This document shows, piece after piece, positions 50,417-62,651 of a stretch of DNA of 64,000 nucleotides. Within the stretch, counting starts at the first letter, position 1, and every line of letters starts with the position of its first letter. The stretch is from the NCBI GenBank assembly GCA_012295275.1, contig CM022669.1:17216672-17280671 (forward strand), read 5' to 3'. Below the pieces are notes generated by a model. The model had not been told where the DNA came from and ran no database searches. It worked only from the letters and a program-made list of their open reading frames with translations. The DNA comes from Chrysomallon squamiferum (lineage: Eukaryota > Mollusca > Gastropoda > Neomphalida > Peltospiridae). Both the position numbers and the translations under genes were made by a program.

Positions 50417-53400
50417 ATCTTTGGTGGCTTGGAAATCTGTTGTTAGCTAACATTTTCATAATGTTTTATATTTATATTTAAATCTTTGTACTCTTAATCT
50501 TTTTGTAATGTTACGTCTGTGTATATATCAGAACTGAACTGAACTTTATTTACATTTGGGTCGTAATTCAGGTACATGAACTCGTATGTATGAGAACCTG
50601 TATATGATGACTGTATGTGTCTGTCTGTCTGTCTGTCAGTGCTTATTCACAAGTTGGTATGTTATGATCAGATCTGTTTGGAATGGATTGATATTTTAAA
50701 CAAACAGGGACAAATACTGTAAAGTAAAATTACATCACTTTTTAGAAAGTAGAAGATTTGAATTACTGTTTTGTACAGAATCAGTATATTTTTATAAACA
50801 ATTTACATCAATTAAGTAAATACTTAATCTGTATTAATGAGATTTTTCTATGAATTGTTTAGAAAATAATTTCTAGTATTAATGTTGTTATGGTATTTTT
50901 ATTTTATTTTATTTTATTTTATTTTATTTTATTTTATTTATTTATTTTTTTGATTATTAAATTAAAATCTCTGTGTATTATTTTTATTTTATTTTATCCC
51001 TGGTGTATTTTATTATGTGTTTTTAAAAAATATATTAACAATCGGATATAAACAGTTAAAGGAACTTTTTTAACTGAATACTTCACAAGTGTATTTTTTC
51101 TAAGTGATGTTTATACTCTTGTAAAAATGAAAATATATTTACAGTTTTCATAGTTGTCTGGTTGTGTCTCTGGATGGTGGGATCAAACATCTCATTTCAT
51201 TTTTTATTCTTAAATTTTACATAATTTAAAGCTCCTTTAGATACTTTGTTTAAAACAAATAACATTTTCATATTAATATACATTAATTTCTAAACATCCA
51301 GCTTCGTAAATCCAGAATTTTTTTTTATTACAAACTGAATATTTCCAATCTGATATAAATATTTATTATTTTTGTCACTAATTCTCCGTTTATGTATTGA
51401 TGGGTCACATTTAATTATTCTGTCTATGTTACTCCATTTTTATTTTTGCTTCTGTTTGATTCCATTTAATCGAATTTGACTTTTCTTTTTTTAATTCAGA
51501 CTTTATTTTCTTTATTTTGAATTTCATTTCGCTGTTATTTCTTTTGGTTTTTTCTAAAATGAACAAATTTTACTTTGTGTTTTTAATCCATTTTTTCAAA
51601 ATTGTTTATACTTTGTTGATTGGTTGTTATTTTTTGCTTTTTTTCCCAAGAAAAAATATTCCCATTTCATCTCCTTTCCCCACCCACCCCCACCTTTCAG
51701 AATGGAATAATAATTTTCCCAGAATGTAGAATGAAAGTGCAATTAATTAAATATGAATTTTTATATAAATACCTTAGCTCTTTGTGCATATTGATGCATC
51801 AGTAACTTTAGACATCTTTATCTGTCAGAATCAATATATATATATATATATTTATATATATATTATGAATAATATTGTTGTTTTATTTAATCTAAAAACA
51901 ACAATTTGAAAATAAGTCCATTGAAAACAAAATATTGTATAAATATTAATGTTCAAGGTTTACTAGTCAAATCATGAAACGTGAATTAGCTCTTCTTTTT
52001 TTTTAAATTTATTTAACCTCTTTCCACCTCCCCCTCCATCTCTCCCTCTTCCCTTTTCTTCCCTTTTCCCATTATTTATTAAACTCCAGCATTTTGTTTT
52101 TCTTTTCTTTTGTTTATATACTTATTTAATTTTTATTTTTATTTTTTATCATTCATGTACAATGTTGTTTTTTTTTCTTTTCTTTTTGAATTAAACACTA
52201 TTTCATCTCTGCCTCATAGACTTTGAGTTGCAGGGAATTCTTTTTTCTTTTCTATTCCTTTTTCTTTTCTGTTTTTGTGTTAGTTATAAATTTATAACTG
52301 TTTCTTTTATTCATGTTCTAGTTGTGAAATTCTGTTTTATAATAATAATCATGTGAAATCAATTTTTTTAATTTTCACCATGTTTTTGTTTCATTTTCTT
52401 ATGAATGTTATTTATAGATCAAGTATGAATGTTAGTTTAAGAATTTAAACAATTTATGTTTTCTGTGATATTAACTGGTTTTGAACATTATATTTGGATA
52501 TATATACATGTGTGGGAGATAGTACACACTTGTAAAAATTTATAAATCTGATAGTTGTGGAGTAGGATTCAGTTAAAAATATAATGAAGCCTGTGTTAAA
52601 TGTTTGAACTGTAATCATTCACCTACCTTAACATTTATGAATTTAAAAATCTGAAAATGATTGTAATAACTTTTTTAATCTCAGACTTCTTTTTAAAAAA
52701 AATTGAGTATCTTACTTAGTTAAATTTTTGATAATTTTTATTTTCTTGCCAAATTTACCTATTCTCAGTCTATTTATTTATTTAATCTTTTAATTTTGTT
52801 TATTTATTTTTATTTTTTATTTTTTTCACTCATTATTAACCTTCTCTTTAATCACAAAATATATTAATAATGGGGGAATTTGGAAAAACATATATATATA
52901 TTTATTAATTTTTTAATTGTTTTATTTTTTTTATACATTTACATTTGTAACAATGTGTATGCAGGGAATGTATGAGGGTTATCCATTTATTTCAAATACT
53001 GGTTTTAGGTTTTCATAGTATTTATTTTATATTACACATCATTGTGTTTATACATAATTATCTGTGTATTGAAACAGTTGTATCCAGTAGATTGTATCTA
53101 CAAAATTTATATATTTAGAAATTTATATAAACAAAAATTTTTTTTTTTTTAATTTATTTATCTTCTGGTTTGTTGCATAAATCAAACCAAAAAAAGAGTA
53201 AAAAGTAAATTTCAAAAAAAAAAAATATATATATGGTGAAATAAAAAAAAATTAAATACAATATTTACAAAATTAAAAAAAAAAAGAAGATAGAAAAGGA
53301 AGATATTTGAAAAAAAAGCTGTAAAAGGATAAATTTGAAAAAAAAAAAAATTATAAAAAATATATATATCTAAAAAAAAATTAAATAAAAATTAAAACAC

Positions 53401-53859
53401 ACTGAAAATTAATAATTTAAATCAAATGGGCTACATAAATAATTTTTTTTTTTTTTTTTCCAAAACTCTTAAATTCCACCATTTTTGTTTTTCAGATCAT
53501 TTGCAGTTTGCTATTATTGCTTTCTTCATTAGCTGCTTAAGAAAATATGCAGTATTTATTTAGAAAAGTTTTTGTGTTATTTATTTTTTTACTTAAAACT
53601 GTAAATTGTTATGTGATGTATATAAATGTTGACGTGAACTAAAAAGCTATGATTACATCATGTTTTTGTGTCACAGTCTTCCAGATTAAGCAGCAGTAAA
53701 TTCATGTAGTCATTTTACTTCTTGAGTTTGTTGGTTTTTTCATGTACTACCATGTATTTTATCAGGTAACCAATCCTTTTGACACTGCATGCTCAAACTG
53801 ATGATAAATATTGAAGAAGAATAATCTCAGTTACCAATTGGAATTTTGAACTACAGATA

Positions 53860-53882
53860 CTATCATCATCATCATCAACATT

Positions 53883-53919
<37 letters not shown>

Positions 53920-53993
53920 CCTTCATTATTATTATTTTTATTTATTATTTATTATTATTATTATTTATTTTTTGTTATTTTATAATATTTATT

Positions 53994-54044
<51 letters not shown>

Positions 54045-54060
54045 GTTATTATTATTATTT
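53860..54060. repeat. compound (ATC)n-(ATT)n-(ATTT)n repeat
   Basis: An ATC block (53862-53922) is followed by mixed ATT and ATTT blocks. The translation is His and Tyr runs. Confidence 0.95.
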
Positions 54061-56867
54061 AAAATTATGTTCACATGTACAAATATTTATGAAAAAGTAA
54101 AAGATAATTATTAACATGTTAACATGTAATGTCATTTGCTGACAAAATTCTTCTAAAGTGATTTCTTGGTCAGTCTCATCATGGATTCACTATCTGGTGT
54201 ATGTATTATCATGTCCAACACTTAGCAGCAAGATACCAATATATCAACCATGCCATAGACAGGAAAGTGCTCATTTTGACAAGCAAATAATGGAGAAGTG
54301 GTTGGAACAGGCATATACTATGGAGGACAGATCCACTAACCCATTATGGCTCAGGCCAGCAGAATTTTATTGCAACAGTATAATAATGAGGTGGGTTTTT
54401 TTAAATTTAATGTGTCATTAACAAAACACTCATTAATGAAGTTCTAGGTTTTCTGTAATGTGTAAAGTTAGTTGTAGTTTTTACTGATAAAACATTCACT
54501 ATGGCTGCAGCATTTGGTCTCCAGTACTCTACTCTACTGCATCAGGTCTAAAATATTAAACACAGTGTGTTATGTCTTAAACATGATTGATGACAACAAC
54601 AGATAAAAATATATTAATGTATAAAGTTTTCTCAGTGTATATAGTTATTTAGAATAAATAAATAAATAAATAAATCTAGATTAACATCTTTAATGTGAAT
54701 GTGTTATTAAAAAGTTTTCATTTATCAAGATCGACAGATCTGTAATGAATAATGTTAATGTATAATGTTAATTGTTATTCTCTTTGATAAAATATCTTAC
54801 AAATGTCTGTGTGACACTGTACAATTGTAGTTCCATCAGTTACACTCTTAACACAACATTTTTGTCAGTGAAGTGGATGGCAGTTGTCCAACACACAAAA
54901 ATGAGTCAGTGTGTCACTGACAGTAACAGATTAATAATAATTTAAAAAATGTGTCAGCTGTCATTAATTAAATCATTCATTCATCTTGACTGACAGCAAT
55001 GTGTTGAGTTTTTAACAGAAGATGTGTATCAGCATGTTTAACTGAATGGAGCATGTAGATGGTAGTTTTGTGTTGAACTATGTGAGCATGTCCAAGATCA
55101 GTCTTTTGTATATGCAGTTCATTTATCAATTCTTTTGTAGAAAAATTAAAATAATAATGATTTTGATAAACCAGACACTGAAATGAATGTTTATTAAATT
55201 TAGTACTAACCCTCCCAAAAACAACAAAGAACAACTTCTGTTGTTGGTTTTCAAACTACTGTACCAGACTGAAAAACCAGGCATACAGAATAATCAAAGG
55301 GATTAAAAGGTCTGACCCATAGAACACAGTATTTAATTTAATCAATGTTTTAAAGTTACATTACTTTACTATTAGATGGACCTTTCTGCTAGCATGGCTG
55401 CATCTTCTAAGCATATTGTATATGTAGATGTAGCACATAAATAATTTTTATAATAGAAGACCATTATTTCATATATAAATGAAAAATTATACATGTAGTG
55501 CATAAACATAATATAATAACAGAAGACAAAAACAAAGGTTTATATTAGATTGTGTTTATTAGGCATGGTAAACATTAATTGTCTGGTGAATCATCTTATC
55601 AAACATTGGGAAGAGGTTGTATGTAAATGGGGAAAGAAAAAAAAAAACACACATTAGAACACATCAGGTAATTGAGGACACCAAAGAACAGATTATGTTT
55701 TATTATTATTAAACTGTTTTCTTATAATTAAATTTTGTTTGAAAGACAACATACATTTTACATAAAACTGCTGTTAATATTCTATGTGTTATTTTTAACA
55801 TTTACTCAACATTATCATCATTAAAAAGACTTCGTCCTACATGCATGAAAACATTTAGTATAAAGATATGTCCAACACAGACAACACTTTTTTTTTTTTT
55901 AAACAGACATTCTATTATTTTTTGGTTCAATAATTGAATTCATTGTTTATTAAAACATCACAAATAAAACTAAAGTTTATGTAGTAAGCAAATATTAAAA
56001 AATGATTGGCATATCTGTAATTAAATTTGTAAAGTATATGAGTATTAATCTCAAATAATAATACTAACAACAACAATAATAAATAATTGAACTGTCAGTT
56101 TACATCCCAGTGATAGATAAATTCAAAACCTATATTTATACAGTGATTTCAAATGCAGTTGTGCATTTTCTGGACATATCTTTTCTAAAGGTTAATACTA
56201 TTTTTCAGTTTCTGCTTATAATGAAAAGGATTTAGTTAGACTGCTGTAAATCAACATCATCTTTTCAAAAAGAAAAACAAAAGCACCAAACGAAAAGACG
56301 TAAGGAAGAAAAGAAAAGAAATAACCATTTTATTGAGCTTAACATAAAAACAGCATCAATTTTAATTATCTTCAATGGTGTAGCCATTATTGTTTTGCTT
56401 CTGAGGAAAAGACTTGCAGAAATTGGTTATACTTTCACTTCAAACATTATCACACAATCCAAACCATTGACAATACTCAACCTTTGAGTTCTGGCTTAGC
56501 CAATTTAATGTACATTCCAAGTTCTATACTATACTTAAATGTCAACATCTGCACTTATTTGTTTCAATCAGAATTGGCATGTAGATTACCTGTTTCTTTT
56601 TTCGAAATATATTTTTATTAGTAAAATTGTTCAGATGTGCTCTGACAATAACAATCAGTTTTATTCAGACAGAAGAGAAAAAGAACATTAATAAAAAAAA
56701 AAAAAACAAAAACGAATACATGCTAACATCCTCTGTACTAAACTAAACACACCTAAAATTGAAAACTAAACATTCTCCCTGACTTCTAATTTCTTTAATT
56801 TTTAAAAAGTTACTCATTTATGATATCACAGAATGAAAAAAATATGAAAAAAAAATATATAAAACAA

Positions 56868-56868
<1 letters not shown>

Positions 56869-56908
<40 letters not shown>

Positions 56909-56913
56909 AAAAG
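56869..56913. repeat. poly(A)-rich tract
   Basis: About 27 A residues, with further A-rich sequence interrupted by a few G. Confidence 0.9.
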
Positions 56914-58523
56914 TTAAAGAAATAAAAATGCATTTCATATGATTACAATATCACAAAAAAATATAACAAAAAATTACATTATCAGTGTATAAAGATTATA
57001 TTGCACATTAAATAACTGTAAATACTAAGTGTGTTCATACACACAAACAATCATATTAATTTAATATTTTTATCTAATAAGCTAGCTTTCTAAAATTTGT
57101 TTTAATTACAGTAAATACAACTAGACTACTTTTTGAAAATAATCCATTCTTATTTTATTCTAATTTTACAGCACTGTTTTAAACCTGTAATCTTTTTCTT
57201 TCTCTCTCTGTTTTGTTCATAAATTTGTTTAAATAATGGAATTCATATTTTTAAATAACAAAAACTAATATACAAATCTAAACTGAGGAATATAATCCAT
57301 TAGCATACAGAAGACTGTCTATATAAGTGAACTATTACATTTCTTTCAAACAGAATTCAAAAATATAATAATTATTATAAAAATTAAATTAAAAAAAAAA
57401 GAAGAAGAAAGGAAGAAAAAAAAACAGACATCAGTTATTCTTAAACTGTTTTTTTGTACACAATTAGCATTCTATATAAAAGAAAGTACATAAGTTTAAA
57501 TTATGCTTAAAACTGCAAGTTTATGACACTCCAACTTAGACATTGTCAAGCATACCTTTTTATTATTATTATTATTATTTTTTAGATCTAAATTATGCTT
57601 ATGTATTTGCATTGTTAATCTAACATTCAGACAAATGTTTTCCATCATCTTAAAAAAAAAAATTTAGATTAAAAAAAAAAACAGAATAAAACAAAATTTT
57701 AAAAAAATTGTTCATTTTTTTTTTTTTTTTCTTAATTTATTTGGTCTGAAAATGATAGCTATTCAGGTAAATGGATATACACCAGATTTTTGATAAAAAT
57801 AATTTTAAAATATTTTTTCAATCTTTGCTGTATGGTAAATAAATGGAATATTTGTTTAAAAAAAAAAAAAATAATAATAAACAAATTTTTAAAAAATTAT
57901 TTATTCTAAAGTAAAAATTATTTTTATTAAACTGTATTTATATATCATATCAATTTTTAAATTGTTTTTCTTTTAAATTTGTATACAATTATTTTAGTTA
58001 GTCTTTCAAAAACATCATAAGCATGTTATTGTGGGAACAAAAACAACCAAAATTTTTATTAGTAAAATATTAAATAATAATAAATAATAAATAATAATAA
58101 TAACAATTTGAATAAGAAATTAAAGCGGCAACATTATTATCACAATCAAATTTTAAAAAATTAACACATGAAGAATAAAAAGGTTAGTTTCTACTTTTTC
58201 AATGGGAGACTTTTTTTTTTTTAGGGAAGGGTGTAAATTAAAGGTACTAGGGGCTCACAACATTCATAAGTACTCTTAAACTTGTAAGAGTTCAAAGTCA
58301 AACACACAAGTACATTTTGATACATATATATATATATATCATTATTCATGTACATTATTTACTGTTAATTACGATGTACACATACAAATTAAAGTTAGTT
58401 TGTCACCTCCAGTGCAAGCAGCATATTGTACTTCATTTAAATGCATTACAACAATCCAGTGATAGTTTTTTTTTTTTTATCTGTGATTTCATTATCAAAC
58501 ATTCTGCCCATTGGTGGTCACTC

Positions 58524-58698
58524 ACATTTAAAAAGGAATGTTTCAGAAAAACACACAACATTAAACTTCTCTCTCTCTCTCACACACTGATTATTAACTG
58601 TTAATTACATTTAAAAAGGAATGTTTCAGAAAAACACACAACATTAAACTTCTCTCTCTCTCTCTCTCTCACACACTGATTATTAACTGTTAATTACA
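58524..58698. repeat. 83-bp tandem duplication
   Basis: Two near-identical copies begin at 58524 and 58607 (acatttaaaaaggaatgttt). The second is longer because its internal CT run is expanded by about 8 bases. Confidence 0.9.
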
Positions 58699-60168
58699 AA
58701 TGAGGCATACAGTGGCGGTTTTAAAAACTTTGTTTCTTAAGATGTACTTCATTTCCACCATTTGTTTCAAACAGGTGTTTATTTATATGTGTAATAATAA
58801 CAGTAATAATAACACTGCTGTACATTAACAATGTGTTTTAAATTCTAGTCTGTTAAAAAGCAGATTCCCTTGTCAAAAAATTCATGCAAAGAACCATCCA
58901 GCAAACATCTAGACATGAATGTTGATATAAACATCAGGCATACGTAGGCAATTTCTGTTCTTTTTTTTTACGCTCCAACTTATTGAAGAAGAAAAAGCAC
59001 ACATTTGGCCTTGCTCTTTGATAAATGGTTAAATGTTAAATGCAAAAAAAAAAAAATAATAACAAAAAAAAAATCCTTTTGTTGTTGTTGTTGTTGTATT
59101 TTATAAATATATGAACACACCATTAATGAAAGTAATATGCAGTTGTAAGCAACTGAAGTTAACACTGCGTAATTTTACACACTGAAATTGTAATTTCTGT
59201 CTGAGGTGACCTCTGGAGGTCAAACTCAAAAACCCTGATTTACTTTGTTGTTGTTATTGTTGTATTCACGGAGACAGTTATTTATAACCAAGAGCAATGG
59301 TTGTAGATGAGTTCTCAACCACAACAATGGTTGACAGTGCATAACACATTACATATGTACTGAAGAGAAATAACAAGAAGCTTCCATACAGAAATAATTC
59401 TAGAACTTGTCTTCATTCACAAATAATATTAACCTTCTTTCAAAATCATTCAAGCCTTTAGTTTTGGCAGAATCCAATACAGTTTCCTTTCACAAGTTCT
59501 TCTTCGAGAATATTCCTTTTTCAGCAGATTTCTAGAATCATACAAAGTCAAGAGAATTTTAACAATATAAATATTTATCAAATTTTGCAATATTCTAGAA
59601 TATTTCCTTTTCTTCTATTCCCTCAAAATTTCAACAATTTATTTTTCAATTCTTCAAATTTCTTTATTTCTATGATACTCTAGAATTTTCTCATTCCACA
59701 GGTCATGTTCCATTCAACAAAAAGTTTTCACTTATATATTTTTTCAAAAAAACCTTTTCAACTATGAAATATTCAGAAATTCTGCCGTTATTTAATCATA
59801 TTTCTGTAACATCCTAGAAATCTCTTCAATTTTGCCAAATCTTTTCCTGATCTTTCTTAATCCTAGAAAATGAATCTTTCATCAATTTTATTCTTCCATC
59901 AATTAATGTTTTGTCAATTTTATTCCTCTGCTGTATTCAGGACCATCATTTCTTGATAAATGTTTTTCGCTTCCAGCAAACATTTTAAAAGTTAATTTTT
60001 TTCATTTTACAAAATTTCTTCATCTAAAGCATATCCCACAGTTCTCTCTGTGACCAGTCATAACACCAAGTTACAAATAATTGTGTCCATGACTTGAGAC
60101 TCAGAATAGAACAATTATTATTATCATTGTCTAAAATATTATGCACTGTTTAACGAATACTGACAGAT

Positions 60169-60240
60169 CTATAAATAATGAGGTGTGTCCTGTCCTGTTA
60201 GTAAGCGAAATATTGATGTCGGCATTGTTTTCATGTGAAT
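60169..60240 (-). CDS. APBA: X11/Mint gene, last coding exon
   Basis: Acceptor TTTCAG after a T-rich tract on the - strand; 23 codons and the TAG stop. Encodes the end of PDZ2 and the C-terminal tail. Confidence 0.88.
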   Translation of the reverse strand: MHMKTMPTSIFRLLTGQDTPHYL

Positions 60241-60299
60241 CTGAAAAAAAAAAAAAAAAAATTCATTAAGAAAAAAAAAAAAAAAAAATGTATGTGTGC

Positions 60300-60350
<51 letters not shown>

Positions 60351-62651
60351 AAAAAGACAAGTAATTTATTTAATATTTCATTAAGAATTTAAGATTGCCC
60401 AACTGATATCACGAACGATAACTCTTCAAACCTTGTGATCACATAAGCTAAATATGAGTTATTTCCCTTACACCATAAGCTCATAAATTATTAAACCATT
60501 TTTGAATTGAGAATACAAAATAAAGCGTAATTATTTTTAAAAACAAACTGAACTGATTTAAAACTTACCTCTCCTACAGAACTGGCTAACACAGACACAA
60601 TCTTTTCATGAGGCACAGCTACCACGCTCTGATTGTTTATTTCAATAATTCGATGACCCACCCGAACCCCACCTCGCTCTGCAATCCCACCACGTAACAA
60701 ACTGCAGATCTGAAATCAGTAAGAGGTTTAAAACACAGACAGAAAACAAAATTCATAACAAATTAGGTGTTTAAATAACATGGACAAAATTTATGACAGT
60801 CAAGAAGAAATGCATTTAAAAAAAAGAACATTTTAAACAAGTATAAAACAGTTTGAATACTGAAAGCATTAAGAATGACAACATTCAGTATCAACAAAAT
60901 AAATAAATTAGAATAATGTTATCATTAAATAGCTGTTTTTGTGCACATTTAAAAGCTCAGTTTTAAGAACTTCATTCTATTTAGTTATTTATTTTATTAT
61001 TTTTTTTAATTATTTTAATCTATTTGTAAATGTTTTAGCCTTTCCTTTTTTATTTTACTTTCATATATATTTTATTATTATGATTATTATTATTTCTTAA
61101 TATGCACAGTATATGCAAACCAAACATGATAATTATATGGCATGCCATTTCTGAAATTGCTCTGTAAAGAAGTACACAACCATTTCCATAACACAACCAT
61201 TTCTTATCCCACACCGATATCAAAGCCAATCCTTTTCAAAAGCATGAAGAGATAAAAAAAATTAAAAAAAAAATAAAAATGAAAGCAAGACATTTACAGC
61301 TTCGACTTTTGGTGTGAAAACCTTGAAGTTGTTAATCTGTGATTACAGCAAACCACAGAGAAAAGTGCTGACAGAAGTGAACACTTGAAAACAGAGAGAT
61401 GAAGACTTTGGAAAACTTGTCAAGTGTGAGATGGCCAAGTGTAAAGTGTCACGTCACACAGAGAGAGAGCCTGCAATCAAACCTTCTTTTATCTTTTCTT
61501 AAAAGCTATCACTGTAGGGTGATGGTGAATAGATAATTAAAGTGTCTAACATTTAAAAAGGAACCAAATAAAAATAATGGAAGAAAAAGAAGAAAGAAGA
61601 AAATAAAATAAGGAAAAAAGAAGAAAAAAGATAAATTAAAAAAAGTGAAAAAAAAGTGGGGGGGCGATAAAGATTCTTTAAAATAAGATCAATATTTAAA
61701 TTTTTTATTAAAGGTACCTTTTCAATTTTTATCCCTGCATAACATATGATCACTAGATAACATTTATTTATAAAAATCCTGTATTTCTTTCTTGTATATA
61801 CCTAAAATGATCCATGCTAAAAACAAACTAACTAGAACCTTTCAGCAACTTCCTCTGATAGTCTTATAACTGTCTGAGAGAGGAAAATACATCTTTCACA
61901 GAGCAAGCATTGACAACTGCGTGTGCTATGATAATGTGGATTCTAGATTTTTCTGATATTAGTTAGATCAAATATTTCTTCGTTCTCAAAGAACTGTCAA
62001 ACAGAAATGTGATCCCAGACATCCTTGAACTGATGTTGAATGACACAATACTGAAACTGTTACCCAGTGATTGATTGGGATTCATTCTTTCTGAAAGTGC
62101 TAGCTGATAGGTATTAGGTCCTCGTATCACATAATGAACAAGAAAAATCTTTATTACCTCCTTGTAATTTAAAGCATTACATTCTTAAGATAGAAAAGAA
62201 ATGAATTTTGTGGTACAAAATAATCCTTACCATTGATAGCTGAAGGAAGGGGAGACATGAATGAACCAATAAAAGGAAGGAGAAAGGAAGGGAACAGTGT
62301 TAATGAAAAGATGTTGGATGACTGCACAGACTGATAGATGGATGGGTAGGTGGATGGATAAACAGACAGATGGGTAATGGATGGATGTGTAAATGAATGG
62401 ACAGACTGATGAGGAGGATAAATGAATTATTGCCATATACATTTACAAAAGCACTTCAAAACTAAATTATGAAAGGACATACTAATTATCACCCAGTCGA
62501 ACAGACAAATGAACTGCAGGACATTACTTACCACACCATTCTGAACACTAAAACCTAGCTGGTACTTGACATCTGGTCTCTTTATTAAAACCTCAACAAC
62601 TGGCGGACATGGGACGACTGTCAGTTTTACTACAGTCTGAGGCTTTGATGT
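60169..62651 (-). CDS. APBA: X11/Mint (APBA, lin-10) adaptor, C-terminal exons, partial
   Basis: The last three coding exons (62651-62532, 60709-60569, 60240-60169) join at phase 0 and give 110 residues and a TAG stop. They encode the second PDZ domain. The linker [12 protein letters not shown] and strand [12 protein letters not shown] (LGF carboxylate-binding loop) are followed by [20 protein letters not shown], the helix [15 protein letters not shown], and [20 protein letters not shown] with the end HYL. This is close to vertebrate APBA1/2 and nematode LIN-10. The family binds the NPxY tail of APP through a PTB domain and, through its two PDZ domains, calcium channels, neurexin and kinesin cargo in neurons; it works in polarised and synaptic trafficking. 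PTB and PDZ1 lie beyond the right edge. Known family members end in Tyr-Ile, which folds back onto PDZ1; here the end is Tyr-Leu, which keeps the character. Confidence 0.92.
60302..60349. repeat. (GA)n microsatellite
   Basis: About 47 bp of GA inside the last X11/Mint intron (60241-60568), near poly(A) runs at 60244-60288. Confidence 0.95.
60569..60709 (-). CDS. APBA: X11/Mint gene, PDZ2 core exon
   Basis: 141 bp between a TTTCAG acceptor and a GTAAGT donor. Encodes [14 protein letters not shown] through SSVGE, 47 whole codons. The GHRI(I)EIN strand and the PHEKIV helix are nearly invariant in the family. Confidence 0.92.
60710..62531 (-). other. X11/Mint intron
   Basis: A 1.8-kb intron with GTAAGT and TTTCAG borders. 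It has a degenerate GATG-type repeat at 62333-62412 and no other feature seen. Confidence 0.7.
62532..62651 (-). CDS. APBA: X11/Mint gene, PDZ1-PDZ2 linker exon
   Basis: 120 bp between TTTCAG and GTAAGT. Encodes [18 protein letters not shown] and [20 protein letters not shown] with a final Gly-Val: the last strand of PDZ1, the short rigid linker and the first strand of PDZ2. The first residues differ from the vertebrate NQSRVKL motif. Confidence 0.9.

Larger units (their letters stand above)
48457..60168. other. AT-rich region between convergent genes, likely long 3' UTRs
   Basis: About 11.7 kb downstream of both the + strand Rab11-FIP-like gene and the - strand X11/Mint gene. It holds dozens of A and T homopolymers, AT, CA and ATT arrays, and many AATAAA/TTTATT strings, so no single polyadenylation site can be chosen. 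No exon is supportable. A less AT-rich patch at 54150-54420 and an 83-bp duplication near 58.6 kb are noted separately. Confidence 0.55.

Noticed and set aside
54977-55234. 85-codon - strand frame
   Set aside because: No motif or splice support; lies in AT-rich intergenic DNA.
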